DNA of 64,000 nucleotides from Laguncularia racemosa (GCA_037954665.1 JBBMOL010000058.1:4479323-4543322); one strand, 5' to 3'. Numbered from the stretch's first letter, positions 46,912 to 58,399 are shown. A program made the numbers and translations. The notes: a model not told the origin generated them from the sequence alone.

Positions 46912-48107
46912 TCATGTGCCTAAAACCAAGATTAAGCACATAAAAAACTAATTTGAAAGACAAACAAACAATGTCAATCAAACTAACTTCCAATCACATA
47001 AACAATGGCGTTAATTCTCAAAATCTATAACCAATTCCACAACACCACGTGATCAATATTGAAATGAACCAAGTATGTGCAGCTTTGATACCAAATTATG
47101 ATGTGCCTAAAACCAATATTAAGCACATACAAATGAACTAAATAAAAATTCCTAAAGGACAAGGTCAATTTAGTTTAAGGTGGAGCAAATTGTTGCATGA
47201 ACCCTATTTGCAATAGATGATCTGAATGCTATATTTCATGAAATGAATTACACAATGTTGTATTCCTCAATGAAGATCACTAATTTTCTTATGAAAACCA
47301 CGTGAAATAGCACACAAAATCAACAAGATCCAATTCCGTGATCCCCTTTTCCAACAATGTAAACCACGGTTCAAATGAAGCAAATATTGATGGTAAATAA
47401 CAAGTGCTAAAAACCAATCAATTAGGCAATAATAATTTTATTATAAATGCAATAAAATCTGACCAAGAAGACTTCAATCCAACTCTAGATATGACTCACT
47501 AGAGATGAAAAGAAATACAACAATAAGAAATTGATATAACTCACAATTTCTCCTTGTTGCACTAGCCACAAATCCAATTCTTAGGAATGAAATTAATAAG
47601 AGGAATTGAACTAAGGAAGAACCCTAATTCTCTCACATAAAAGTGTATGTCTATTATGAAAAATTCTCCCTCAAAAACCCTACTTAAGAAAGTATTTATA
47701 CTTACTCCCTTTAGGGTTAAAAAGTTCACAAAATTACAATTATGCCACTTTTAGGGTGGTCGGTCCTAAAATCATAATTACAAGCAAATGAAAGTGTCTT
47801 AAAAGAAAATTACAACATAAATAGTCCAAAGAATAATTAAAAATACAAAAATAATATAAATCCTCAAAGAGCTAATGCATCAAAGCAATGCTAATCTCAA
47901 CGGACCATTGGATGATAATCTGATGATGTTCCGTAGCGATCAACTAATGTAAGTCATTTGGCATCCCATGGAGAAATATTGTTGTACCTGTAAGATTATT
48001 ACTCAAACATTTATTAGGTAAAAGAAATAAGGTGAAATATGAGTGATTTGGATCATCATCCAAATCGAGTTCTGAGAACATCTAGAGTGCCGGAAAAATT
48101 CCCATCA
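46912..48107 (-). repeat. 5' LTR of T4, long form with embedded PBS
   Basis: Its outer plus-strand end reads TCATGTGCC, where the terminal TG has become TC. The embedded PBS is at 47082-47093 and the inner LTR end at 47099, again 187 bp in. The TATA palindrome has two changes near 47690. Confidence 0.9.
47082..47093 (-). other. PBS embedded in the T4 5' LTR
   Basis: The minus strand reads TGGTATCAAAGC, identical to the functional-position PBS of the same element at 46895-46906. Confidence 0.8.
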
Positions 48108-48112
48108 CTAGA

Positions 48113-48803
48113 TCATTAAAGCTAAGACACAGTATAAATAAGTGATAAGAGTAATGAGATTGTGTATGACCCGAGCATTGATGGTGGCTTCGGAATCCCC
48201 AAACCAAGGTTAAGTGGGGCGTAAACCCTAGACTTCACGTTGGTTATCGGAAGACTGCGTGAGATGCTACATTCATATAGTTGTTCATGCATAGCATATG
48301 ATTTGATAACTTGATTTGAAATTACTTTTGCATGTGTAGCATTGAAAGTATTACCCTCCCATTTACTGAACCATAGTGTCCTCACCCCTCCATAGACCAT
48401 TTTGTAAGTAGATATTATGAAAGCTTGGGATGGGATAAGATGAGAAGTGTTGAGAGATTTTGGAAGACAAGAACGATAAATTAAGAATTGTGAAGGTTAG
48501 ATTATTTAGATGAAATGTTATGTTAGGACCCTTATGTAAAAATTGAATTTGTGAAACTTAGAATTTTATTCCATTTTACTGGTTAGTAAGGGATACTGAT
48601 TCTTTGGGATCATGGTTGACCATAGGGTATGGAATCCATAGTATTTTATTATATAACTATATATAATATGATTACTCGTAAATGTAATTAATTATTTAGA
48701 GTCTTATGATCTCTAGCTCGTAAGACGATTATCATGTAATGGGTGCATACGTGCCATGCTAATGTTTTACGAAAACTTTCAGGCCCCCCTTTAGGGTATG
48801 ACA
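48113..48803 (+). mobile_element. Right part of the 5.5-kb family G LTR
   Basis: It continues 37814-42632 after T4. It aligns with 1150-1853, including 'attgatggtggcttcgg', the 'gtgctcaccc'-type block and a last segment from 48526 starting TGTTAGGACCC and ending TATGACA. Confidence 0.6.
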
Positions 48804-49522
48804 CATACAATGAAGTAAAAAAAGAGAGGATAATTAGCTATTGCTTTTTCAATTGAGCTATTGTTCATAACAGCATTATGGTCTAACATTGTGCATGTTA
48901 CACCATGAAACCTAAAAGGTGATGACAATCTATTACGTGTTTCACTTAAGTAAAGCATGTAAGGCCTACAATTATCTAAATGAATTTTTAATATAGTTTT
49001 AGAACCTTAAAATCATTTAATAAAGTTTAAGAAAACATTTATTAGTCTTCTTGATTTGAATAATTGCCTGTAGATGCTAAGTCTTAAGACTAGATCTCAA
49101 TATAAACATAAATCCTAGGGTATATTTAGCCACATTAAGATCTACAACTAGGTCATAGTCTAAAAACTATTTAAATAATGGTAACTATCCTTGTTTGCTA
49201 CATCACTTATATAAGCCTGTAACTCCTCCTTGGAGTTTAATGCGCAAACCCTAGGTATTTCAAACTTAGAACCCGGTGATTGAAATTGAAATTGGAATTC
49301 CCATGAATCGTCTTGAACAAGTTGTAATTCGTAACTAGACCCTAACAACATCTGTTGATTGAAACTTAAGTTATCAATGATTTCTCCAAGTGTTGATGTT
49401 GAAGAAACCGTAGAGTTCTTTCTCAAAGAACAAGAGAGAGCTTTTCCATGAAAAGTTGTATTTCAATAATATGATAGATGTGTGATGAGGATCAGCTAGC
49501 ATCATAAAGGAAGGAGCCAACA
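48804..49522. other. Mixed stretch with one unrecognised small frame
   Basis: An 88-codon frame lies on the minus strand at 49426-49160. It contains alternating Gln/Phe residues and matches nothing I recognise. Nothing around it (promoter, splice sites) supports a gene. The rest is AT-rich and non-coding. Confidence 0.35.
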
Positions 49523-49629
49523 CCTCATGATCCATTACATGGTATTAGAGGACCAATGACCCGAGCCAGAGCTAAAAAGATGAATGAAGCTCTACAAGGA
49601 CTAGTCATGGACTTGCAAGCTAGGGAATG
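49523..49629 (+). pseudogene. Short Ty3 polyprotein remnant (GPMTRARAK motif)
   Basis: About 35 codons read through 'GPMTRARAKKMNEALQGL' and stop at 49627. The G-P-(M/I/L)-T-R-A-R-A-K motif is common in plant Ty3 polyproteins. No neighbouring gag, RT or integrase frame is preserved, so this is a relic. Confidence 0.5.
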
Positions 49630-49737
49630 AAGCTACACAGAAGAAAAACATACATATGTTAACTTGATTTGCGTGACTATGGAAGGATGAAATAATTTAG
49701 GGACATTAAAACCACTCGTCTGTTAGATTAAAATCGA

Positions 49738-49968
49738 ATGTAAGTCCAAGAATGTCCCCAATTTGATCCTTAGCGTATTTTATTCACCATTCTATAAAAT
49801 CGATAAATGTACCTACTGGACTGCATAACTATTATGTAATACCAAAGTAGATACTAAATCAACATCCCCAAGGTTTAGTTGTTCATGGAGGATCTCATAG
49901 CTAAGTTTTGTAAACCCTTAGCTCGGGCTCTGGTGATTAGTCCTGTGGGAATTTGATTCCTATTACAT
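49738..49968 (-). repeat. Truncated family A LTR fragment
   Basis: 'aagtccaagaatgtcccc', 'ataaatgtacct' and the closing 'tgattcctattaca' follow the inner third of the LTR at 6138-6962 in order. The outer part is missing. Confidence 0.55.
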
Positions 49969-50258
49969 GGGCAGTCGTTGTGAAGCTTTACATGTTTAGT
50001 TTCCATTGTCCTTAATTAAGTTTTGATCTCAAGTATTTAAGTGGATGGAATTGGTGTAAACAACTATGAAGCTCAAACTAGAAGAAATATTGTACTTAGT
50101 TTACATTTTCTTGTGTTTTAACTCTTTTAAGGGCATTTAGCGATAACTTTAGCATAACTTTAGTGGAGTACCAATATTTAAGGAATTCTAAAAGGTGTTA
50201 TTTTATGGTTTATGATGAATGAATGAAGCAATGGCTTGGTCTAATAGGCTTTGAAAGT

Positions 50259-52081
50259 TGTAAACACCCCATTTTTGTCCTCTAATTATAATTAATGTTT
50301 TCTTTTTTTTTGGATTAATCATTTTTTTCTATTTTTCAAAGATAAAGGAAAAAGAATGATAAAAATAAAATAAATAGGAATAATACACCAATAATAGAAA
50401 ATAAAGGTAAAAAAAACAATAAAAAGTATTTAAGGATTTTTAATAAATTTTAGAATTTCAAAATAATATAAAATTAATAAATATTGCTGAGTTTATATAT
50501 AAATTGTGTGTAGTACAAAATCGAGATTTGGACCAGCCGAGTTGGCTAGTATGCACGCCTAGATACGTGCGGGAAGGGAGAGGTCACGGGTTTGAGTCTC
50601 ATGGAAGGCACTTTATGCCATTTTGTTTTTTTTTTCCTCCTAGCTGCCACTTGTCAGTAGCTGATTGGGTGACACAAGGGCATGCACCTAGTGTGTGCTC
50701 GTTTTTATCCTTTGGCTGAGAACGACGACGACACGAGGAGAATGGAATCCGGCCATTTCAATTCGAATTTTAATGCAAATATAAAAAATCTTTAGCTAAA
50801 AGAGGATAAACATTATCAAATTAACACGAATCCTAATAGAAAACCAAGGATTAACACAAATCGAAAAAAAAAGAAGAAAAGGGATGGAGATGGGTCTCAA
50901 CGATGAGGAACATCCGAGCTTATCAAGCTCAATTTTGGGAGTCTATAAATAAGACTTGACCTTGTAGGGGAGGAAGGAGAAGAAAAACAAAGTCGAAGAA
51001 CACTGAGAAGAAAAAAACCTTTGCTGGAGTTCTCTCTCTTTCCCTTAAAAAGACCTCACTGTAGCCACTCGAACTACCACCTAGGGTGGTTTTCAACGAA
51101 AACCGCCACCACCATTGGCTTCCTCACCTCCAGAAAGATTGGAAGCACCTATTAATCGCCGCCAATCGCTGTCAGAAAGTTGCCATCGAAGATCTTCGAT
51201 CTTCGTGTGCGTGCCCAACCCAATTAGACCCGACTTGACCTGACCCGTGACCCGTGTCCAGGTTAGTTGGATCTCTTCATTTATTTATTTTATTTATTTA
51301 TTATTATTAGTAAAAATATATATAAAAATACAAAAATGATAATAATAGAATAGAAAATAAAAAAATATAAAGATGTATGTTTTTTTTAGGAATGTATTAA
51401 TAGGACTAGGTTTAGAGTTTTCTAAATATATATATATATAAATAAATAAATAAATATATATGTTTATTATAATTAATAGATAATTAATAAAAATTAATAT
51501 ATATTTTTATCACTTAAAAAACTTCTTTTCATGAAATAAATGAATGAAAATAATTGATGTTTTTCAAAATTAGAAGTTTTAGTTTTTTCAAAATTAAGAA
51601 ATAAAGCTCAGGCTTAGAAATTTCTTTAAATAAATTTAAATGGTAATAAGCATAAACCTAGCATATTTTCTTAATTAAAATTAACTAATCCACTAAAGTT
51701 TTATAAATAGCGAACTACGACTTGTTTGATCCCAAATAGCAGGTACGTAGGCACCCTTATAAGGCAACTCTAAAAAGAACAAAAAAATATTTATTAAATC
51801 ATTATTAGTATAATCCTTATATCATTTTCTTCTAATATTTTCTTTTTATGCTAAAGAAGATATCATAACATAATTTAGATTTTAGAAGGATAAGGTAGTA
51901 ACTTAGGGTTTTAATAGGATAGCCCTCGAGTCGAGAATGTTTGGTTTTTCTTTCTTCTTCTTTTTCTTTCATAAGAATAAAAAGAGAAGATTTTGTCGAC
52001 TAATTATTTAGATTAGAATTAATCTGCTCAATTAATTCTAATTCCATAATTTTTTCCCAACTTCAGTTCGGTGGTGACTCC
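50259..52081 (+). mobile_element. Tat/Ogre-like LTR with PBS remnant
   Basis: It starts TGTAAACACCCC and its probable end is CAACTTCA at 52065, followed by TGGTGACTCC at 52072-52081, one change from the TGGCGACTCC PBS used by Tat/Ogre-type elements. A TATA box (CTATAAATAAG) sits near 50942, followed by a GC-rich leader. Near 51715-51770 the order 'gaactacga...gtacgtaggca' is a hallmark I associate with this lineage. The interior beyond the PBS is lost and no TSD is clear, so this is a truncated copy. Confidence 0.6.
50524..50612 (+). other. tRNA-like segment inside the Tat/Ogre-like LTR
   Basis: An A-box-like 'gttggctagtatgcacgcc' and a B-box-like GGGTTTGAGTC are separated by about 45 bases, as in a tRNA gene or SINE head. 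No proper cloverleaf or anticodon arm is apparent. It could be a SINE inside the LTR or an ancestral part of the LTR. Confidence 0.45.
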
Positions 52082-54942
52082 AAATAAATAAAAACTTCTT
52101 AGTTCAAGTTGATGATTTATATTGGATGAGCATAGGATCTAATATGAATTAGATTAGGGATATTATAAAATTTTTAAATTAGACTTGACAAACGTGTCCT
52201 ATTCACTTCCAATTTTCTTATTGACACTTAGGTGCCTTGTTTGTGGATAGATTATGGAGTTTACAAAGAAAAGCCTATTTTATTCTAATTCAATTAAGGA
52301 TATAAATTGAGGATGTTGGGGATCTTTAGGGTTTATTTTGACTAAATTTCAAGGTCGTATGAGAATATAGTGACCAAAACAAAATAATTGGACATGATGA
52401 ACAATTAGGAAAAAAAAGAAGCTAAGGTCACTTTGAGGGGCTATTTCAAAGTCTTAATAGTCGAATCTTCCCATGAAGATTTGTGGGGATAAACTTTGGT
52501 ATGTTTAATAAAATTGAGAGGTGGAAGCTTACTGTTCTAAGATCTGTAGAGGTTATAGTCATTTATAAGATTTTAGTCTATTGGAGATATCAAATAGGGT
52601 TAGTACAGGGGGGTCTTGGTTTAAGAATTGGTTCAAGGCCTTATTGATTGAATTTTGAGAAGATTAACTTTAGGATTTTAGTGAAATTTGAGACATAGAA
52701 TCTTGGTAATTGGACATTTGGGTTAGTTGCAATAATTTCTAGAGGTTTGGTCAACAAGGTCAATGACACAACTTAGTTACTTATAAACCTAGTAGTTTTA
52801 AATGTTTGGAATTCTTTGGCTATTACTTAGGGTTGACTAACCTACTTGTTAGGGGGTTTATTTAGTCTCCTTGTTTTTGGTTCTTACATAAATTTAAGTC
52901 TAAACTACCTTTTTAGGTTTAAATTACTCACGTACATTATCAACTACCTACATAAAGTTATAGTTTAAGTTATATATGTGCATACAAGCTTCTATATTTT
53001 GTTTAGGACTTTATACATACATTCTGCCTATCATTAGCTTATTAAGTCATATAAATACATATTGGCATTAGATCATACATGCGTAGTAAATGCACCATCC
53101 ATTTTAATCTTATGAGATCACATTCTCATCATTTAATGTCTTTTACTACATCCTATCTTAAAAAAACCATATGCTATGTAATCTAGCTATGGTTTAGGCT
53201 TGTGATCAAATCCTAATTTTTTTTACTCTTCATATTGTCATCACATGGTTGGTTAAAGCAAACTTTCAAATCTGATCATATTCATATTATTTCAAATTTC
53301 AATCAAACATTGTTTTATCTATAGACCAATTACTAGGCACAAGATATGTGATTCTAGGAGCCCAAAAGCAACTCACATGGCAAGAACTATAAATGAACAA
53401 CATAGAGCAATTAGGAAAAACTTAGATTAGGATTTGAATAACATTTTCACACAATCAGGACTAGGAATTACACATTTCCAAAGAAATTAGAAATATTTAA
53501 ATGAGAAATGGAAGCCAACAAGAGCAATGAGTCTTAGCCTACCTCCATGATGCCATGGATGGGGCTTTTTCATAAGAAATTCTTGTTGCATGTTGTATTA
53601 AAGAGGATGGATATTAGTTTTATAGATTTTCATGTAAAGATTTCATGATGATGGGATGGAAGCTTACTTTGTTTTATTGTTAGAGAAAGATTGATGATGC
53701 TATTTTCTCTCTATAGGAGTCTTGCATGTAATGGAGATGGAATTGGATGTTTTCTCCTTGTGACTTGTATGACAAACAAGGAATTATGAGTATAAAATTA
53801 GTGGAAGTTAAAGAGTGAAGAGAAAGAAATGGAAGTGAAATTGGAGAGTGCTTACCATTGGCTAGGAGAAGAAGGAAGATGATGATGAATTCCAAATCAT
53901 TTTTCTCTCCTATTTGGCTTAACATAGGTTTTTTAGGAATGTGTAGACTCCTTTGTGCAAATTGGTAGCTTTTAGGAAGGGTTTATGGGGAAAGTTTCAA
54001 GGTTATTTGGAAATGAAACAAAGATTGAGAAATGGCCATAGGGATGTACATATTCACTTGTTAGCATTGTGGTGGGGAGATTTAAAATTTCTTTTGTTGA
54101 TCTCCTTGGCTACTATCTTGTTATTTTAGTTTATTAGATTAGAATGTGATTTGTAATTTGATTAGTCTTAGGAATGGGAATAGAATTAGATTAGATTAGA
54201 AAAGTGATGACATAAGGAAGAGAAAGGAAACTTTTCTTACATGAAATTCCATTGGTCACAGTTATATGTAATGTAAGGTTTACTTGATATAGAATTAAGG
54301 AATCATTTGAGTAAAATTTTCTTTTTTAATTGGATCATGTTTGACAACAATATTAATAGAGAGTTTATGTGAGGCACTAATAGCTAAGCTCTAGAGATAA
54401 ATTTGTATCAATTGAAATTATGTTAGACTGGGTGCACTACTTAGATTAATTTTTTTTATTTTATTTAAAATTATTTCTCTTGTGTTCTTTATCCAAATTT
54501 TCTCGTAGTCATTTAGGCATGTATGTATTCATATTTAACTATCTTGTTACCTAAATTGTTAAATAATACAAGTTATCTAATCAATAATTCATTGCCTTTA
54601 AATTCAAACCTAGAAATGCAATTACACTCTAGCAAAAATACTTAACATTCTTATTGTCGAGTTTAGCTCATAATTGTCATTTTGTTTTCGAGTTGGGTCT
54701 ATTCTAGCCTTTATTTAGGGTCAAACATCCAATTTTGAATATCTAAACACTACTATTTTGACTCTTAGATCTAATCTTCCAAGTAATTTCTTGGGTTTCA
54801 CTCTTTCTCACAAGGATTACATATTAGTTTAACTTACTTTTGTTAGTTGATGGTTAAATTTTAATCAACATATTTTGCACCTAGTGGATTAAAATTCTAA
54901 GTTTGTTGTTGGCTTTTTGTACCACTTTAAGTTGATATAAGC
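52082..54942. other. AT-rich stretch, nothing recognised
   Basis: No frame above noise. An 81-codon frame at 53925-53680 (minus) has no recognisable features. No LTR edges could be paired. Confidence 0.45.
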
Positions 54943-54947
54943 GATAC

Positions 54948-55641
54948 TGATATGATTCCAAGAGCGAAAATATGTGCACAAAAAAAAAGAGGACATAGGC
55001 ATCGGGAGGACTTAAGGCAAAGTCCGGCCAACCTTAAGCCAGCCTTGAATAAAGGCTAACCGAGTTCACTTCAAGGCCGTCGGCCTTGGAGCCGGCCTAA
55101 AATGTAAGCCACCGGCTTTTAGTGCCGGCCTTAGAGAAGGTCGTCGACTTTTGTTGCCGGCCTAAGTGACGGCCGCCGGCCTTGAATGTTTTCGCACCAA
55201 TTTTTTAGGATGTTATAAATAGTGACCTTAGGGTTTTTCGTGGAAGATTATCATTTTTTATTTGTAAACACAGAGACACTTGAGTGTGTGAGTATTCTTT
55301 TGGAGATTTGAGAATATTTGAGAATCAAATTTCAATATATTTGTATTGTTCTTATCAAATTCTTGGTTCATATAGAATTTTTGGCGAGCATCGTTATTGA
55401 ATTCTTGGAATTCTTTAACCATAGTGATTGATTTATAGAATGTGGTTTCTATCGTTCTATGATTTGATTGCGTAACAGTTTAATTTTATCATTCTTGGCA
55501 TCTATAGATTGATAATTTTATCCATATATTTGATTTTATGCATTAGTACTTAAATCCAAAAAACCCTAAAAAATTGGAGTTATTTGATTGTTGTTGACGA
55601 TTTGGTTGTGTGTAAAGGAATTTGTATCCGAATCCGCGTCA
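54948..55641 (+). repeat. 5' LTR of T5
   Basis: TGATATGATTCC to CCGCGTCA. About 55010-55200 is a GC-rich array of GCCGGCC-type units, followed by the TATA box at 55213-55222 (TTATAAATAG) and an R/U5 region with 'cttgagtgtgtgagt'. Confidence 0.9.
55010..55200 (+). promoter_or_regulatory. U3 array of GCCGGC-type units in T5
   Basis: Roughly six units of 25-35 bp, each with 'GCCGGCCT' or a close variant, alternating with CTTTTAG/GTTG spacers. The 3' LTR has the array at about 57670-57840. CpG and CHG sites there are frequent. Confidence 0.6.
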
Positions 55642-55643
55642 TT

Positions 55644-55655
55644 TGGTATCAGAGC
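55644..55655 (+). other. T5 primer binding site, first copy
   Basis: TGGTATCAGAGC, perfect, two bases after the LTR end at 55641. Confidence 0.88.
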
Positions 55656-55674
55656 ATACCGAATCCGCATCATT

Positions 55675-55686
55675 TGGTATCAGAGA
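55675..55686 (+). other. T5 primer binding site, second copy (31-bp tandem duplication)
   Basis: TGGTATCAGAGA, preceded by a second LTR-end-like 'ccgaatccgcatca'. The units start at 55628 and 55659. Confidence 0.85.
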
Positions 55687-55986
55687 GAAGGTTGGATTCG
55701 TAAGGGTTTAGAGCGAAGGATTCGATCAGATCGAGGGTTAAATTGGTAAGGCTGTTGATTCTCAATTCAATTGTAGTTTAATTCAATACTACTATTAGTT
55801 GGGAAATTTGGAAATTTGTTTTGTGAATTGTATTGCTGTGAATTGGTGATTGGGCTGTAGTTGAGAATTGGGGTTTTTGCTTAATTCAGTTGTTGGGTGT
55901 TGAATTGTTGTGAAATTGTTGTTTGAGGCTGTTGTTGAGAATTGGGTTGTTAATGAATTTCTATTGCTGATTATTGAAGGGTAGAG

Positions 55987-57644
55987 ATGTCATTGCAAGG
56001 AAGTGTTCAAAACAACAACAATAGGAATGATGCTGATGATGGGGGTGAGGTTGTGACTAGGGCTAAGTTCAATCAAATCTAAGAAAATCTTAAATTGATT
56101 ATGGAGAGATTGGAGGTTAGGGATAGAAGAAGCCATAGTGGTGCAGGAATTAGGAGGAGACACTCTAGTAGTGAATCTGATGCTAGTAGTGGAAGGAATA
56201 GGAGAGGAAATGATGTTGACAGGCATAAGGGGATTGAAAGCATCAAGCCGAAAATTTCACCTTTCATTGGTAGTAGTAAACTAGAGGAATTTCTAGATTG
56301 GGTGCCACGAGTTGAGAAGGTGTTTGACTGTTATGAGTGGGATGAGCGCATGAAGGTGAAGATGGCGTCTTTAGCATTATCTGAATATGCTAGTTTGTGG
56401 TGGGATAAATTACAAGTTGAGAGACGTAAGGCTGATGAGGAGAAAGTGCGTTCATGGGCTTTGATGAAAAGGTTGATGAGACACAGATTTGTGCTAGACT
56501 ACTATAAATAGGAGATGCTGATGGAGTTGTAATCCTTAAGGCAAGGTAAGAAGAGCATAGAAGAGTATGTGAAGGAGTTTGAGACATTAGTGGCAAGATG
56601 TGATATCAGGGAAACATCAGATGAATCCATAGCTCGTTTTATCAATGGGTTGAAGATGGATATTGCCAATGTAGTGGAACTCTAGCATTATCAGACTCTT
56701 AAGGATGTGATTAAATTAGCCAGTCGGGTAGAGTGGCATCAGTGTAGGTGGGATCAGAGATGGCGGGATCTGAAATCATATCAACACCATAAATCAAATG
56801 ATGGTGAAAGGGAGAAGGAAAGGAAGGAAAAGAGAAAAGCAGTTGTTAGTGAGGTTGTTGACCAAACATAACAAAAGAGGAGCAGGGATATCAAATGTTT
56901 CAAGTGTTTAGGACTTGGCCATATGGCTTCTCAATATCCTAATAAAAGGGTTATGGTCATTAAGGGGGACAAAGTTGAGAGTGAGGAAGAAGAACAGAAG
57001 AGTACTGAGGTAGAAGAGGAAGATGAAGACATTATAGCGAGTCTAGTACAGGGAGATATGCTAATGGTTCAGTAGGATGAAACTGTCCTAATCAGAGGGT
57101 TAATTTATTCCATATCCAGGGCATGGTGCAGGGAAAGACTTGTTTGATTGTGGTAGACACAGGTAGTTGCACTAATGTTGCTTCAGCAAACTGGGTTACT
57201 AAGTTGGGTTTGCAGGTGGAGCAGCATCCAAGACCTTATGCACTTCATTGGTTAAGTCCACAGGGAGCTGTTCATGTATACAAACAGGTTCGTGTTCCAT
57301 TCCTTATTGGTGATTATACTGATGAAATTTTTTGTAATGTAGCTCCCATGGAAGCTACACATTTGATCCTTGGAAGACCTTGGCAGTATGACCTCAGAGC
57401 TAAGTATGATGGATACACCAATGAGTATACCATTCAGCAACAGGACAAGACATACAAGCTTCTTCCTATGAGTCCAACTGAAGTACAACACACAAGACTG
57501 ATTTGCCTTAAGAAGCCCAAGGGAAAGAGGAGTTTGTTTATGTGGCCTAGCAGGATGGACGATACAGATTCGAGGTCGAATCATTTTCAACATGGAGGGA
57601 ATGATATGATTCTAAGAGCGAAAATACGAGCACCAAAAAAATGA
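55987..57644 (+). pseudogene. gag-pro: T5 gag-retropepsin polyprotein, six stops and one frameshift
   Basis: The frame starts at ATG 55987. In-frame stops lie at 56080 (TAA), 56509 (TAG), 56530 (TAA), 56683 (TAG), 56869 (TAA) and 57073 (TAG), all fitting Gln codons changed by C-to-T. A frameshift at about 57076-57122 leads into the protease. The gag core is at 56230-56700 (SSKLEEFLDWVPRVEKVF, YASLWWDKLQ). The knuckle at 56890-56940 reads CFKCLGLGHMASQY, with the last Cys replaced by Tyr. The retropepsin (57123 onward) has VVDTGSCTNV and LILGRPWQ, so its active site is intact. The frame passes through the PPT and ends 43 bases inside the 3' LTR. Neither RT nor integrase follows. Confidence 0.88.
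57594..57601 (+). other. T5 polypurine tract
   Basis: GGAGGGAA directly before the 3' LTR start at 57602. Confidence 0.8.
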
Positions 57645-58294
57645 GGACATAGGCATCGGGAGGACCTAAGGTGAAGTCCGGCTAGCCTTAAACCGGCCTT
57701 GGATAAAGGTCGACTGAGTTCACTTCAAGGCCGCTAGCCTTGGAGCCAGCCTAAAATGTAGGCCGTTGGCTTTTAGTGCCGGCCTATGAGAAGGCCACCG
57801 GCTTTTGTTGCCGACCTAAGTGAAGGCCACCGGCCTTGAATGTTTTCACACCAAATTTTTAAGATGTTATAAATAGGGACTTTAGGGTTTTTCGTGGAAG
57901 ATTATCATTTTTTTGTTGTAAACACAGAGACACTTGAGTGTGTGAGTCTTCTTTTGGAGATTTGAGAATATTTGAGAATCGAATTTCAATATATTCATAT
58001 TGTTCTTGTCAAATTCTTGGTTCATATAGAATTTGTGGCGAGTATCGTTATTGAATTCTTGGAATTCTTTAACTGTAGTGATTGATTTATGGAACGTGGT
58101 TTCTATCGTTCTATGATTGATTGTGAAACAGTTTAATTTTATCATTCTTGGCATCTATAGATTGATAATTTTATCCATATCTTTGATTTTATACATTAGT
58201 ACTAAAATCTAGAAAACCCTAAAAAATTGAAGTTATTTTATTGTTGTTGACGATTTGGTTGTGTGTGAAGGAAATCGAATCCGAGTCCACATCA
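57602..58294 (+). repeat. 3' LTR of T5
   Basis: Pairs with 54948-55641. TATA box at 57866-57875; ends GAGTCCACATCA. Confidence 0.9.
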
Positions 58295-58399
58295 AATACT
58301 TAGTGTGAAGAACAATGGGCATCAAAACAAATAAAAACAATTTAAAAATAAATGTAAGAGCAATCTTTTAAGAAATTAGAATAAAAGGACCCATAAGGT

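Larger units (their letters stand above)
42633..48107 (-). mobile_element. T4: family B gag-protease LTR element (TR-GAG type)
   Basis: The LTRs of 1197 and 1196 bp (42633-43829 and 46912-48107) are flanked by CTCGA (42628-42632) and CTAGA (48108-48112), a TSD with one mismatch. An initiator-Met PBS abuts the right LTR and a GAGGAGATGATGGGAA-type PPT abuts the left. The 3082-bp interior holds a leader, gag and retropepsin. The protease is followed within about 200 bp by the PPT, so no RT or integrase. Removing the element joins the two halves of the family G LTR. Confidence 0.9.
54948..58294 (+). mobile_element. T5: compact gag-protease LTR element (TR-GAG type), 3.35 kb
   Basis: The LTRs of 694 and 693 bp (54948-55641 and 57602-58294) are flanked by GATAC (54943-54947) and AATAC (58295-58299), one mismatch. 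Two initiator-Met PBS copies follow the 5' LTR. GGAGGGAA precedes the 3' LTR. The 1960-bp interior encodes gag and retropepsin and nothing else. This is the best-preserved protease of the iMet-primed group. Confidence 0.92.

Noticed and set aside
50524..50612. Functional tRNA gene
   Set aside because: Only A- and B-box-like motifs are visible; no acceptor stem pairing, anticodon arm or terminator was found.
55644..55686. Two separate overlapping elements instead of a PBS duplication
   Set aside because: The two units are a clean 31-bp tandem repeat and only one pair of LTRs and one TSD is present.
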